DNA from: an uncultured Ignavibacteriota bacterium
GTDB taxonomy: Bacteria > Bacteroidota > Ignavibacteria > UBA10030 > UBA8401
Assembly: GCA_903861125.1 (NCBI GenBank)
Contig: CAIOTF010000021.1
Span: 1-64,000, forward strand
DNA length: 64,000 nucleotides
Direction: 5' to 3'
Positions 23,610-33,196 of this stretch are shown here, one piece after another. Each line of letters opens with the position of its first letter. The first letter of the stretch is position 1. The translations under genes were made by a program, and so were the position numbers. The notes beneath the pieces were generated by a model. The model did no database searches. It was not told where the DNA came from and saw only the letters and a program-made list of their open reading frames with translations.

Positions 23610-25523
23610 TTATTTGTAGCTCCGCTGTGACGGATGAACTTCTTCAAAGTCCAGATCCTCTTTGTTCAATTTTGGTTTGCCCGGTTTTCCCGTGTATTCC
23701 CACGCTGCCACATAGGCGAATTTCTTATCGTTACGTTTTGCTTCGCCTTCCTCGGTCTGATATTCTTCGCGGAAATGGCCGCCGCACGATTCTTCGCGAT
23801 GCAGCGCATCAATCGCCATCAGTTCGCCGAGTTCCATAAAGTCCGCAACACGTTGTGCTTTTTCCAGCTCGGTATTGATATCGTGGGCATTGCCGGTGAT
23901 CTTTACTTCTTTCCAGAACTTCGCGCGGATCTCCGGAAGGATCTTCAGCGCTTTTTGCAGTCCTGCCTTGTTCCGCGCCATCCCGACATAATCCCACATT
24001 GCCTTACCAAATTCGCGGTGGAATTCATCAACGGTCTTCGTTCCGTCGATACTCAATAATTTATTGATCGTTGCCGTCACACCATTCTCTGCCTCGGTAA
24101 ACTCCTTATGGTCCTCTTTCACTGCAGCAAACTTGTTGCTCGCAAGATAATTACTGATAGTGTATGGAGCGATAAAATATCCGTCTGCCAAACCCTGCAT
24201 CAGCGCACTTGCGCCGAGACGATTTGCACCGTGATCGGAGAAATTCGCTTCGCCCAGCACAAATAATCCGGGAATGGTACTCATCAAATTGTAATCAACC
24301 CAGAGACCGCCCATGGTGTAATGGACAGCCGGATAAATTCTCATTGGAACCTTATAGGGATCTTCGCCGGTGATCTGTTTATACATGTCCAGAAGATTTC
24401 CGTATTTTTGGAATACCGCGTCGCTTCCCAAACGTTTGATCGCATCAGCAAAGTCAAGATAGACCGCCATCTTTGAAGTGCCAACGCCGTAACCATTATC
24501 GCACATTTCTTTTGCGCGGCGCGATGCAACGTCTCGCGGAACAAGATTGCCAAACGAAGGATACAGCCGTTCCAGATAATAGTCCCGTTCGTTTTCGGGA
24601 ATATCCTTGGCACTGCGTGTATCACCTTTCTTCTTCGGCACCCACACTCGGCCGTCGTTGCGCAAACTTTCGCTCATCAACGTCAGTTTCGACTGATGCT
24701 CGCCCGAAACGGGAATACATGTAGGATGGATCTGCGTAAAGCAGGGATTTCCGAACAAAGCCCCTTTCTTATGCGCGCGCCATACTGCCGTAGCGTTGCT
24801 TGCCTTTGCATTTGTTGATAGGAAGAATACATTTCCGTAACCGCCGGTTGCAAGAACAACAGCATCGGCCGCATATGATTCAATTTTTCCGTTGATAAGA
24901 TTTCTCGCTACAATTCCTCTCGCTTTGCCGTCGACAATAACCACATCCAGCATCTCTCGGCGGTCATAGAATTTCACGGTGTCGGCGTCGATCTGTCGGT
25001 TAAGTGCGGCATACGCACCAAGCAGCAGCTGCTGTCCCGTCTGTCCGCGTGCATAAAATGTTCTGGCAACCTGCGCTCCGCCGAACGAGCGATTGTCAAG
25101 ATACCCTGCATAATCCCGCGCAAATGGTACGCCTTGAGCAACACACTGATCGATAATCGATCCGCTGACCTCTGCCAGGCGGAAGACATTCGCTTCACGG
25201 GCACGGTAATCGCCCCCCTTTATGGTATCATAGAACAAACGGTAAACACTGTCACCGTCGTTTGAATAGTTTTTCGGCGCATTGATACCACCTTGGGCAG
25301 CAATACTATGAGCACGCCGCGGTGATTCATGATAGCAGAAAGCGTGGACGTTGTATCCAAGTTCTCCGAGTGTCGCAGCAACGGATGAGCCGGCCAGACC
25401 AGTTCCAACGACGATGATCTTGTACTTCCGTCGGTTGGCCGGATTAACCAGTTTCATGTTGAATTTATGATTCGACCATTTTTTCTCGATCGATCCTTCG
25501 GGTATGTTTGAGTTTATAGTCAT
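23610..25523 (-). CDS. sdhA: Succinate dehydrogenase/fumarate reductase flavoprotein subunit
   Basis: A 637-residue flavoprotein that oxidises succinate. The FAD-binding motif [19 protein letters not shown] lies at about residues 37-55. [11 protein letters not shown] contains the residue region for covalent FAD attachment. Active-site blocks are [14 protein letters not shown] and [14 protein letters not shown], and [21 protein letters not shown] binds FAD. It has the long N-terminal leader and GEAN motif of Bacteroidota SdhA. The enzyme faces the cytoplasm, anchored by SdhC. Start at 25523; sdhC ends 18 bp upstream. Confidence 0.97.
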   Translation of the reverse strand: MTINSNIPEGSIEKKWSNHKFNMKLVNPANRRKYKIIVVGTGLAGSSVAATLGELGYNVHAFCYHESPRRAHSIAAQGGINAPKNYSNDGDSVYRLFYDTIKGGDYRAREANVFRLAEVSGSIIDQCVAQGVPFARDYAGYLDNRSFGGAQVARTFYARGQTGQQLLLGAYAALNRQIDADTVKFYDRREMLDVVIVDGKARGIVARNLINGKIESYAADAVVLATGGYGNVFFLSTNAKASNATAVWRAHKKGALFGNPCFTQIHPTCIPVSGEHQSKLTLMSESLRNDGRVWVPKKKGDTRSAKDIPENERDYYLERLYPSFGNLVPRDVASRRAKEMCDNGYGVGTSKMAVYLDFADAIKRLGSDAVFQKYGNLLDMYKQITGEDPYKVPMRIYPAVHYTMGGLWVDYNLMSTIPGLFVLGEANFSDHGANRLGASALMQGLADGYFIAPYTISNYLASNKFAAVKEDHKEFTEAENGVTATINKLLSIDGTKTVDEFHREFGKAMWDYVGMARNKAGLQKALKILPEIRAKFWKEVKITGNAHDINTELEKAQRVADFMELGELMAIDALHREESCGGHFREEYQTEEGEAKRNDKKFAYVAAWEYTGKPGKPKLNKEDLDFEEVHPSQRSYK

Positions 25524-25541
25524 AAATTTTTCAGTGATTCA

Positions 25542-26216
25542 TTATTGAGCAAAAGCAACAGGGCTTCCGCCGAAGAAATAGATGTACAACGGTATGACCG
25601 CAAAACCGATCGGCAGCACCAGCCAAAAAAGAACGGCGGCAAATTCGATCAACGACTGATACTTTTTCGTCCGAAAACCCATCGTTTGGAATGCCGATTG
25701 GAAACCATGCCGGAGATGGTAACCCAGAATGAAGAACGCCGTGAGATAGAAAATAACATAGAACGGCTGCTGAAATGTATAATATACCAATGATGCAATA
25801 TCATGTTCTCCCTGAAAACGGGCGGGCACCCAGAATTTTTTCATGTGAACGGTAAGGAATACGAAAACAAGAGCAGCAGAGATTTTCATCATTCTGGACT
25901 GCAAAGTAGTGTTCTCGTTAAGCCTATAAACACCGTACCCTTTATCACGGGCGCTGCGGTTGCCTAACCAAAGTCGGGCTCCGTTGAAGATATGCAAAAG
26001 CACCAGGCTGAGCAGGCCGACTTCAAGAACGCGTACAACCGGATTGCCTCCCATGAATTTTGCAAAACCGTTGAACGCCTCGCCGTTATCGTTTTTGAGG
26101 AGTAAAAGATTCCCTGCCAGATGCTCAATAAGAAAGATCGCCAGGAAAATTCCGGTCAGACTCATTAACACTTTTTTGCCGACCGAAGAATTGATAAATC
26201 TAAAGAATGGATTCAT
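25542..26216 (-). CDS. sdhC: Succinate dehydrogenase cytochrome b558 subunit
   Basis: A 224-residue membrane anchor with five hydrophobic segments, the single-subunit B-type anchor. Histidines suited to bind two haems occur in LIEHLAGNLLL, VLLHIFNGARLW, FLTVHMKKFW and GYHLRHGFQSA. It takes electrons from SdhB to reduce menaquinone. First gene of sdhCAB. A TATACT -10-like box on the minus strand lies at 26259-26254, about 38 bp upstream of the start, with only a poorly spaced -35 (TTGATT), so the promoter call stays weak. Confidence 0.93.
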   Translation of the reverse strand: MNPFFRFINSSVGKKVLMSLTGIFLAIFLIEHLAGNLLLLKNDNGEAFNGFAKFMGGNPVVRVLEVGLLSLVLLHIFNGARLWLGNRSARDKGYGVYRLNENTTLQSRMMKISAALVFVFLTVHMKKFWVPARFQGEHDIASLVYYTFQQPFYVIFYLTAFFILGYHLRHGFQSAFQTMGFRTKKYQSLIEFAAVLFWLVLPIGFAVIPLYIYFFGGSPVAFAQ

Positions 26217-26301
26217 AAGGATGAGATGTTATTCATAAAATTTGCCGGAATAAAGTATAAAAGAAATGATGAAAAATCAATGTAACAATGGGATAAAATA
26301 A

Positions 26302-26332
26302 CAACGGCTGAACATTGTCTGCTCAGCCGTTG
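26302..26332 (-). terminator. Terminator after the CHASE2 cyclase gene
   Basis: CAACGGCTGA (26302-26311) pairs with TCAGCCGTTG (26323-26332). On the minus strand the stem is followed by TTATTTTATCCC. It lies 16 bp past the cyclase stop. Confidence 0.8.
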
Positions 26333-26348
26333 GGGAGTGGGTTTCCCG

Positions 26349-28502
26349 TTATTTTTTTGTCATCACGAAAACGCCGTTCCAATCATCCGGCGGCGGCGAA
26401 TCGTTGAACAGTGTCGCGCGCTGAATATAGAGATTGGAAACAACATCGTCCCGCCGGATGGAAAGTGCCTGCTGGAATTGATCAATAGCGCTCTTCCATG
26501 CACGTTTCTTGTATGCTTCAAGACCTTCGTGATAGAACTGCAGGAACTTCTTTGTTGCATCGGTTTGCACTTCGTCGGCCAGTGCAATCAATTCATAGAT
26601 GCGTACCGGTTCCGATTTTCCCATCACAACAACAAGATCCATTTCTCTGGAAAGAACTCTGTCGTGGACCTTGCGATACGTATATTCGCTCATTAATAGC
26701 CGTGTTCCGTACTCTTTATTCACACCTTCAAGACGGGCGGCAAGATTCACGGCATCGCCGATCGCGGTATAGTTCAAGCGCGATTCCGCACCCATGTTCC
26801 CTACAACGGCTCGTCCGGTATTGATACCGATACGCTGATTGACCACCGGGCGTCCATAATGGATCCATTTAGTGTGAAGCGCTGTAAGCTTTCGCTGCAT
26901 ATTGATCGCAGCCGCACATGAATTGTATGCCTGATCAGAATCGGACAGCGGCGCTCCCCAGAATGACATGATCGCATCACCGATATATTTATCGATCGTA
27001 CCGCCGTTTTCAATAATAATATTCGTCATCTCGGTCAGATATGAATTCAGCATACCTACGGTATTTTGCGGACCCATCTTTTCCGCCATACTGGTAAAAC
27101 CTTCGATGTCGGCAAACAGAGTTGTCAGTTCGCGTTCTTCACCGCCAAGTTTAACAAGAGATGGATTATCAAGAATTTGTTTTACGACCGCTTTGTCGAC
27201 ATACTTTTCAAACATACCCTTGATCTGCGCTTTTTGTCTCCCTTCGGTCGCCGCGTTATAGGACATGGCGGAAGCAAAACAGAAAAACAGCGTTACCATC
27301 GGCTCTACAATGTGGTACACGACACCCGTATTAACAAACGAGGAATATGCGATCCACAGATAACCGGCAATAAAAATAACACCGATAGGAAAACTCCAGC
27401 GCAATTTCATTACGATTGCGGCAATAGAAACAACCAGCGCCATAATGATGAGCAAAAGCAGCTGTGAGTGATACGGTGCTGATGAGATATATTTTCCGCT
27501 GCTGATCTGGTCATACACATTGGCGTGAACAAAACAGTTCGGAGAAATATCGGAAAGAGGTGTCGGGTTATGGTCTCCAATGGACCGGGCCGTTGGACCG
27601 ATGATAACAATTGCATCTTTGAACATTGCCAGCGTTGCTGCATCTTTATTGTTGAAAGCATCAAGCACTTCCATAAAGGAGATGTGCTTGTATATGCTGT
27701 CCGGACCGGCATAATCGATCTGCAAATATCCATGTCCGTCCAACGGAATCTCAAGCGAATCCGCCCGGACCGTCAATCCCCCTTCTTCGTTTTTTTCAAC
27801 GGTAATTTTTTGAAGATCCACCTTTGCTGCGGCAAATGCCAGGGCAGCACCGAATGTAGGGTAATAATCTCCGGCATATTCCACAAAGAACGGTACCGAA
27901 CGGATAATGCCGTCGATCGAATCGGGCTGTATCAAAATATGTCCGATACCGGCAGCCAAACCAACAAGGGTATCGATGGGACGTTCATCGATGTATGTTG
28001 CCCGTGGAAAATTAAATTGCTCGTGCTTTGGAATTGCATGTTGACGTAGGGTCTTTGCTGCTTCCAGATCGATGGCTCTTTGTTCGCCCAAGTTTTCTTC
28101 TTTGGGAACAAATGGTCCGATGGCATGGTACACATTCGGCGCATACGCGTGAAAGAACAGAAACTGGTCATTCTGAAATTGCGAGACGCTGTCTGTACGC
28201 ACTGTCGGGAAAAGATCGTCGACCCCGATCGCCTGAGCGCCGCTTTGCGCGAGGATGGCAAGCAAGGTACCGTATTTATCTCTCGGCACCGGATAATCAA
28301 GTTCTTTCATCGTGTATTCATCGATCGTTACGATGACCACATTTTTTGTATGCGTCCTTTCGCCACGGGCCTGCAGCAGTGCGTCATATGCTTTGAGTTC
28401 CAGCGATTTAAAAAATTCAAACCGGAATAATGCACTAGTGATTCCGATCGAGAGGACTGCAAACAAAACAGCGAAAAGAGACTTTAAAAGTTTTTTATTC
28501 AT
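26349..28502 (-). CDS. CHASE2-domain class III adenylate cyclase
   Basis: About 717 residues from the ATG at 28502 (CGGAG 5 nt upstream); a start at 28538 would add 12 residues. An N-terminal helix anchors a periplasmic CHASE2 sensor (about 25-320). Three membrane segments (about 330-410) follow, then the cyclase catalytic domain. FADIEGFTSMAEKMG and IDKYIGDAIMSFWGAP carry the two metal-binding Asp residues. The Lys of IDKYIGD and Thr of LNYTAIGD fit ATP as substrate. NLAARLEG has the transition-state Asn and Arg, so the enzyme should be active. A TPR-like helix pair ends the protein. It would turn an envelope signal into cAMP. It follows the CsgG/transglutaminase cassette on the same strand, behind a hairpin. 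Confidence 0.9.
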   Translation of the reverse strand: MNKKLLKSLFAVLFAVLSIGITSALFRFEFFKSLELKAYDALLQARGERTHTKNVVIVTIDEYTMKELDYPVPRDKYGTLLAILAQSGAQAIGVDDLFPTVRTDSVSQFQNDQFLFFHAYAPNVYHAIGPFVPKEENLGEQRAIDLEAAKTLRQHAIPKHEQFNFPRATYIDERPIDTLVGLAAGIGHILIQPDSIDGIIRSVPFFVEYAGDYYPTFGAALAFAAAKVDLQKITVEKNEEGGLTVRADSLEIPLDGHGYLQIDYAGPDSIYKHISFMEVLDAFNNKDAATLAMFKDAIVIIGPTARSIGDHNPTPLSDISPNCFVHANVYDQISSGKYISSAPYHSQLLLLIIMALVVSIAAIVMKLRWSFPIGVIFIAGYLWIAYSSFVNTGVVYHIVEPMVTLFFCFASAMSYNAATEGRQKAQIKGMFEKYVDKAVVKQILDNPSLVKLGGEERELTTLFADIEGFTSMAEKMGPQNTVGMLNSYLTEMTNIIIENGGTIDKYIGDAIMSFWGAPLSDSDQAYNSCAAAINMQRKLTALHTKWIHYGRPVVNQRIGINTGRAVVGNMGAESRLNYTAIGDAVNLAARLEGVNKEYGTRLLMSEYTYRKVHDRVLSREMDLVVVMGKSEPVRIYELIALADEVQTDATKKFLQFYHEGLEAYKKRAWKSAIDQFQQALSIRRDDVVSNLYIQRATLFNDSPPPDDWNGVFVMTKK

Positions 28503-28552
28503 AATACTCCGAAGGCTAAAAGAGAGGCTGGGAGGCATTTTGCTTTTTAAAA

Positions 28553-28583
28553 CAAGTTACCCTCCGACTTGGAGGGTAACTTG
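28553..28583 (-). terminator. Strong hairpin after the transglutaminase gene
   Basis: CAAGTTACCCTCC (28553-28565) pairs perfectly with GGAGGGTAACTTG (28571-28583) around a 5 nt loop. On the minus strand a short TTTTAAAAAGC follows. The stem is 11 bp past the stop of the 832-residue protein and 50 bp before the cyclase start. It probably ends or attenuates the cassette transcript. Confidence 0.75.
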
Positions 28584-28593
28584 CAAAAAAAAA

Positions 28594-31092
28594 CTATATT
28601 TTCCAATAGAGGAAATCCTTGATATTCGCTAAAGCAGTCGGATCGATGCCACGGCGTCCGCCAAAGAGAAACTTATTCTCTCCGCGTCGCACCTGACGGC
28701 TTGCCGTACGTGCTTCCTTGCGGACTTGCAGATCCTGCAGCGCACTAAACAGCAGGCTTTGCAGTTCACCTTTGTCGACGAATGCTCCTTTTTCCGCGGC
28801 GCGTGTTTGCCCCATTTCCGCTACAATATTGTCAATGCCCAATTCGGCATAGGCCTGTTCCTGAGAAGGAAATTTTGAAACGGCTGAAGCAAATGACGCG
28901 ACCGTTCCTTCATGATCTCCGCCGAGGTATTTTAAAAGACCGATGTTAAGATTGATCCCACCGTCTTTCGCATCGGCACTCATTGCGGCCGTATAGCTGT
29001 TGAATGCATTCAGTGAATCACCTTTCAGCAGATAAATATTGCCAAGATTATTCTGCGTTGAAGCGGATGTGTATGCACTGATCGTACTGATTGCTTCATC
29101 ATATTTTCCCGCGTTGGCCAGAATGACGGCTGCTTCATTCGCAGATTTTTCATTGTTCTGGCTTTTTAAATATGCCACCTTTTGGGTTGCCATATCGTTG
29201 TTTGCAGCAAAGATGCTCTGCGCATCGGCAGAAAGTAATTTTTCAATATCAGCAGCCGCCGGAGTCGCGGCGATCTTTTCATCACTCGCAAGATTGCTTG
29301 GCGGAGAAACTTTCCACGATGTACGCACATCCATCAGATCAATTTTTCCGTTTGCATCCTTGGTTTTATAATATCCGCCGGCGCCCATGCTCCATGCTTC
29401 CGAGAACGGCTTATTGATAATGGTCGTTTCAAGTGGAATCCAAACGGTGTTCTCAAGGACAACATAATCACGCTCGTTCAGACTGACGCGCGAGGCATTC
29501 TTTTTGTTCACACCGGTATCGAACATAATGAAGACGTGATCTGATGTTCCGATCAGCATTGTGCGTATGCCGAGATTCTCCAGGCATGCGGCAAGCAAAA
29601 CGGAACTATCGTCACAGTCACCCGCTTTCTTTGCCAGTGTCTGACGCGGAAATTGTATTTCATCAAGCACATCCCCTTCCGCAACTACCCACGGATCGGA
29701 AACATAATTGATGGAGAATGTACGGACGGCATCCCATATCTTCATTGCATTCTGCATGTTCCGCGATGCATTCGGGTACAACGACTGGTCAAATTTCACA
29801 GTTCCGACAACGCTGCGGGAAAAATTCTCCACTGCTGCGTCTTTGTATGTTACAAAGGCACCGACATGATTCGGTTTGTTCCAGCTGATGGAATTCTTGC
29901 TGTAGATCGTAACAGGTTTTGTAATGCTGCGGACTTTCTCCTCACCCGCCTGATTATAGGAGATCTCTGTTTTGATCTGAGCAACCGTATTCTCACTGAC
30001 GGACTGAAGTTTATCCTTATCCAGCGTGGCCGAGACGTTAAACATTTTCTTCTCGCCGGCCTTCAGCAGCGGTATCATCTGCTCCGATGCAAACGACATG
30101 TAGCTGGGAATAAATATCTTTGCTTTGATATTTTTGATATCTGTTTTTCCCGTATTCTCCAGTGTTACTGCACCGATGGGATTTTTTGAATAATAGACAA
30201 ATTGTGCCGGAAAAATATTTTCAACCTTGAACTCCGTGATCTCAAGCGCGCTCGAAAGGATCATGCTGGCTTTTTTTATCCCGCTTGTTTTCGTAGAAAC
30301 ATCCAGGCGATTGCCCGATGCGCCGACAACGGAAAATTCCTGCATGCCGGAGAAGGCTTTCCGAAGGTCATCCAATGTTCCTTTCATCACCACATCAAAC
30401 GATGCCGACCCCCCTTCCATATACCGCAATTTCATCTTTTGAATGATGGCAATCTTCGCCGGAAGTTCAGATTCGATTTTCACCAGCGAAGCATCGTTGA
30501 CACCCTGAAGGATGAGTTCCACGATGATTGGTTTTTCTTTCTGTTCCTTCATCTTCATTTCGATCTTCGACATCAGATCCGCCGCAAGAACATCGCCCAC
30601 TTCTTCAAGTGATTTTGATGCTGCCTGTGCTTTCCCCTGCGAAGATTTTTTCGACGATGCGCTGGAGACCGCCAGTATTTCACCCGTATCGGTTATGATC
30701 AATTTCACTTCGCCGTCGGATGTGAATTCGTTCGTTTTGATGCCGTAGACTTCTTTTTCGCCGCCAAAATTCGCCTGAGCACCCCCTGCGATGATCAGTT
30801 CGGCGCCGTACCGTCTGCCGAGTTCTTTTGCTTTAACGGCATCCGGCGCCGCAAAATCGCGCGCGCGAACCTCTGAAAATTGCCGTGAATCAACAATGCG
30901 GTATCCTTTTTCGAGCAGCGCTTTTTCGATCTTGCCGGCCACTTTTCTTGCTGTCGCGTCAACATTGTCGATCTTCTCATCAACAACTACCATAACGCGG
31001 GGCATATCGGCATTTTGCGCCATGATTGCAGCCGGCGGCAGAAACCCTGCTGCCAACGAAAAAATACAGAGTAACGAAAGAATGCGTTTCAT
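28594..31092 (-). CDS. Periplasmic protein: CsgG-like domain, transglutaminase-like domain, TPR
   Basis: An 832-residue exported protein with signal peptide (about 1-25). Residues 32-175 resemble the CsgG/FlgT-type nucleotide-like fold also present in its neighbours (RVMVVVDEKI... RRYGAELIIAGGA). A second alpha/beta region and a beta-sandwich (about 285-400) follow. Then comes a transglutaminase-like core: KKAGDCDDSSVLLAACLENLGI with the nucleophile Cys, SDHVFIMFD with the His, and LENTVWIPLET with the acidic partner, so a complete Cys-His-Asp/Glu triad can be assigned. TPR helices (about 650-760) finish it. Such domains make or cut isopeptide bonds or act as proteases. Fourth gene of the cassette starting at 34636; 25 bp after the preceding gene. 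I do not recognise the whole protein. Confidence 0.75.
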   Translation of the reverse strand: MKRILSLLCIFSLAAGFLPPAAIMAQNADMPRVMVVVDEKIDNVDATARKVAGKIEKALLEKGYRIVDSRQFSEVRARDFAAPDAVKAKELGRRYGAELIIAGGAQANFGGEKEVYGIKTNEFTSDGEVKLIITDTGEILAVSSASSKKSSQGKAQAASKSLEEVGDVLAADLMSKIEMKMKEQKEKPIIVELILQGVNDASLVKIESELPAKIAIIQKMKLRYMEGGSASFDVVMKGTLDDLRKAFSGMQEFSVVGASGNRLDVSTKTSGIKKASMILSSALEITEFKVENIFPAQFVYYSKNPIGAVTLENTGKTDIKNIKAKIFIPSYMSFASEQMIPLLKAGEKKMFNVSATLDKDKLQSVSENTVAQIKTEISYNQAGEEKVRSITKPVTIYSKNSISWNKPNHVGAFVTYKDAAVENFSRSVVGTVKFDQSLYPNASRNMQNAMKIWDAVRTFSINYVSDPWVVAEGDVLDEIQFPRQTLAKKAGDCDDSSVLLAACLENLGIRTMLIGTSDHVFIMFDTGVNKKNASRVSLNERDYVVLENTVWIPLETTIINKPFSEAWSMGAGGYYKTKDANGKIDLMDVRTSWKVSPPSNLASDEKIAATPAAADIEKLLSADAQSIFAANNDMATQKVAYLKSQNNEKSANEAAVILANAGKYDEAISTISAYTSASTQNNLGNIYLLKGDSLNAFNSYTAAMSADAKDGGINLNIGLLKYLGGDHEGTVASFASAVSKFPSQEQAYAELGIDNIVAEMGQTRAAEKGAFVDKGELQSLLFSALQDLQVRKEARTASRQVRRGENKFLFGGRRGIDPTALANIKDFLYWKI

Positions 31093-31117
31093 GTCTCTTC
31101 TCCTGAATGATTAATAA

Positions 31118-31882
31118 TTATTTCATTTTCGAAATTAACATCGCCATCTCTTCCGCCTTTTGTTTGGCGGGTTCATATCCTTCCGATTCATCCAATGCCT
31201 TTTGGAACATGGATCGTGCACTCTCATACGACGATTTTGCATCGGACTTTTTTCCCTGTTTTTCAAACTTCTTTCCCTGATCCTCAAGATTCAAGGCTTT
31301 TGCAAAGGTGATATACCCGTCAAAATTTCCGTCTTTCGTTGCTTCAAGCCTGTTCTCATCTTCCGAGGTCATCTTTACTTCGAGATCGGTTGCGATCTTC
31401 TTCACAAGCAATTGCAGCATCGTCAGAAATTCGTCAAGCTCGCCGGTCTCTTCTTCCGCCTTCAGAGTCTCGCCGGTTTCAGTACGGACAATGCGGACAT
31501 CGATGCGGAGTTTATCGTTGAACAGATTCGAAAAGCCGCCGAAGAGCATCACTTTCGCTCCAAGTATTTTTCCCATCTTCTGGGTGGTCGATTTATCGAC
31601 CATATCGGTTTCATTCAGATTTAGTTCTTCGATAATGGATTGTATCCGCTGCCGTTCAACGACTTTGATCCCTTTGATCTTCGTCATTTCAGTGATCATC
31701 ATATCCGCCAGACCTTTTTTCAGCGGATCCAATTTGTCCTTATCGACGACACTGTTATTTTCAAAATACAGTACAGCAATTGTTTTCGGGTCACCAGCCT
31801 GCACCTGTTGAACAAAGATGACGCTGTTCATCAGCATTGTACACACAGCCAACCAGCTAAAAAGTAAATGTTTCTGTTTCAT
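31118..31882 (-). CDS. Exported CsgG/FlgO-like protein with C-terminal helical repeat
   Basis: A 254-residue protein with signal peptide (1-29, ending VQAG). Residues 33-165 form the CsgG/LpoB/FlgO-type domain: TIAVLYFENNS, GLADMMITEM, VVERQRIQSIIEELNL and GKILGAKVMLFGGF. A charged helical segment (about 195-250) looks like a partial TPR. The 479-residue protein at 33197-34636 has the same blocks in the same order (TIAILYFENKG, VLERIRLQQLVEEMNL, GKLLGANRLVKGSF), so they are paralogues. No lipobox Cys is visible, unlike its paralogue. CsgG relatives form outer-membrane secretion pores or regulate peptidoglycan synthases; which applies here is unknown. Confidence 0.8.
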   Translation of the reverse strand: MKQKHLLFSWLAVCTMLMNSVIFVQQVQAGDPKTIAVLYFENNSVVDKDKLDPLKKGLADMMITEMTKIKGIKVVERQRIQSIIEELNLNETDMVDKSTTQKMGKILGAKVMLFGGFSNLFNDKLRIDVRIVRTETGETLKAEEETGELDEFLTMLQLLVKKIATDLEVKMTSEDENRLEATKDGNFDGYITFAKALNLEDQGKKFEKQGKKSDAKSSYESARSMFQKALDESEGYEPAKQKAEEMAMLISKMK

Positions 31883-31928
31883 ACTGATTTCCTTCCAGTA
31901 TTATGATATGATAAGTGAATATATTTTC

Positions 31929-33101
31929 TTAAAAAACAATCCGTATCGTGAGCCCCGCTTCAATACCGCGGACATCTTTTTTATTATTATCCAATGTGAT
32001 ATTTCCGAGAGCATACCGAATATTCAGCGTTGGATAGAAGATGTCGGAAAATAAAAATGTTACATCGGCACCGGCGCTTCCGATCTGTGCTTTCCCTGTT
32101 TCTATCGGTACACCGCCAACCGGAATTTGATCAGCAGTAAACAATTTCAATTCTCCCACAGCGGTACCCAACAGCCATTGACTCAGAGGATACGAGAGAG
32201 AATATTGCCCTTCCATTTGAATCGTTTTATTGTATGTTGTCGTTGCCGCACCGTTATAGAATGTGTTTGGCAAACGGTACCGGACTCGCACCTGCAAAAG
32301 ATGATTCAAGTTTCCCGTCTTTAAGGAATATGCCGCCAATCCGACGCATCGTGGTCCGGAGCGGAAGACAGTCTTACCATTCAATTTGTCCTCCAGAAAA
32401 TATGTCGCCGTAAGGTCGAACGAGAGCCGGGCAATTTTCGTATAGGAAATAAAATCATAACCCAGATTCACCGAAAATTCGTCCCCTGCATCGTATTCAA
32501 ATTTCGACGATGCCTCCACCGGTTCATACTTTCCTTTGTAGTAATACGATGCACCGAGTCCCACCACCATTCTCCGCGTTATTGTCCCGGCATAAACGAC
32601 AGCAATGTTCCCGCTTAGTCCCTGTCCGAATGTAGGCACGCGGTATGCAAATGCAGTCTGTGAAATTAGCGATGTCAATTGCAATTGTGACGATGTCAGA
32701 TGTGTCATTCCGGTCGGCAAACTTACGCCGCCTGTCAGCCATATTTTTTCACCTGGAAAAACGTACGAAAGCGATAAACGTGTATCGGCTATACTTGACA
32801 CTTTTGAGGTATCAAATGTTGTGATTGCACCGGAATTTGTCACCGAAAGCAGGAACCGGTTTGCCAATGGTACTGAAATTGATACCGGTGCTGATTGCTG
32901 CACTATCGTCCCCGAATCCTGCACCGTCCATTGCTGCTGAGTACCGCCAAACGTTATCCCGGTGGCACCGCTGAAGAGCGATTTGCTGCCGCCGGGCTGT
33001 TCAAATTGTGCTAAAGCCGTATGAAAGAACAGAACCGTCACCAGCAATACTACGGTTGAAATATGTGAAGAGCGAAGCTCTAAAGTTGTATTAATCATCA
33101 C
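31929..33101 (-). CDS. Outer-membrane beta-barrel protein (unrecognised)
   Basis: A 390-residue protein with signal peptide (about 1-31, ending ALAQ). The mature part is rich in alternating hydrophobic strands with aromatic girdles, and the last residues are LTIRIVF, ending in Phe as outer-membrane barrels do. Regular hairpin-like blocks (VVGLGASYYYKGKYEP, FSVNLGYDFISYT, LSFDLTATYFLEDK) suggest a barrel of roughly a dozen or more strands. It lies between the two CsgG-like paralogues (46 and 95 bp spacers), so it may be the outer-membrane partner of the cassette. No named porin family recognised. Confidence 0.75.
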   Translation of the reverse strand: MMINTTLELRSSHISTVVLLVTVLFFHTALAQFEQPGGSKSLFSGATGITFGGTQQQWTVQDSGTIVQQSAPVSISVPLANRFLLSVTNSGAITTFDTSKVSSIADTRLSLSYVFPGEKIWLTGGVSLPTGMTHLTSSQLQLTSLISQTAFAYRVPTFGQGLSGNIAVVYAGTITRRMVVGLGASYYYKGKYEPVEASSKFEYDAGDEFSVNLGYDFISYTKIARLSFDLTATYFLEDKLNGKTVFRSGPRCVGLAAYSLKTGNLNHLLQVRVRYRLPNTFYNGAATTTYNKTIQMEGQYSLSYPLSQWLLGTAVGELKLFTADQIPVGGVPIETGKAQIGSAGADVTFLFSDIFYPTLNIRYALGNITLDNNKKDVRGIEAGLTIRIVF

Positions 33102-33196
33102 ACTGTGCTGTTATATTTTATAAAGATCTTTTTTAACTGATGAAAACTCGATTTTTCGTAAGCTGCAACAAAAGCATTGTGCGTAAACGCAAGATA

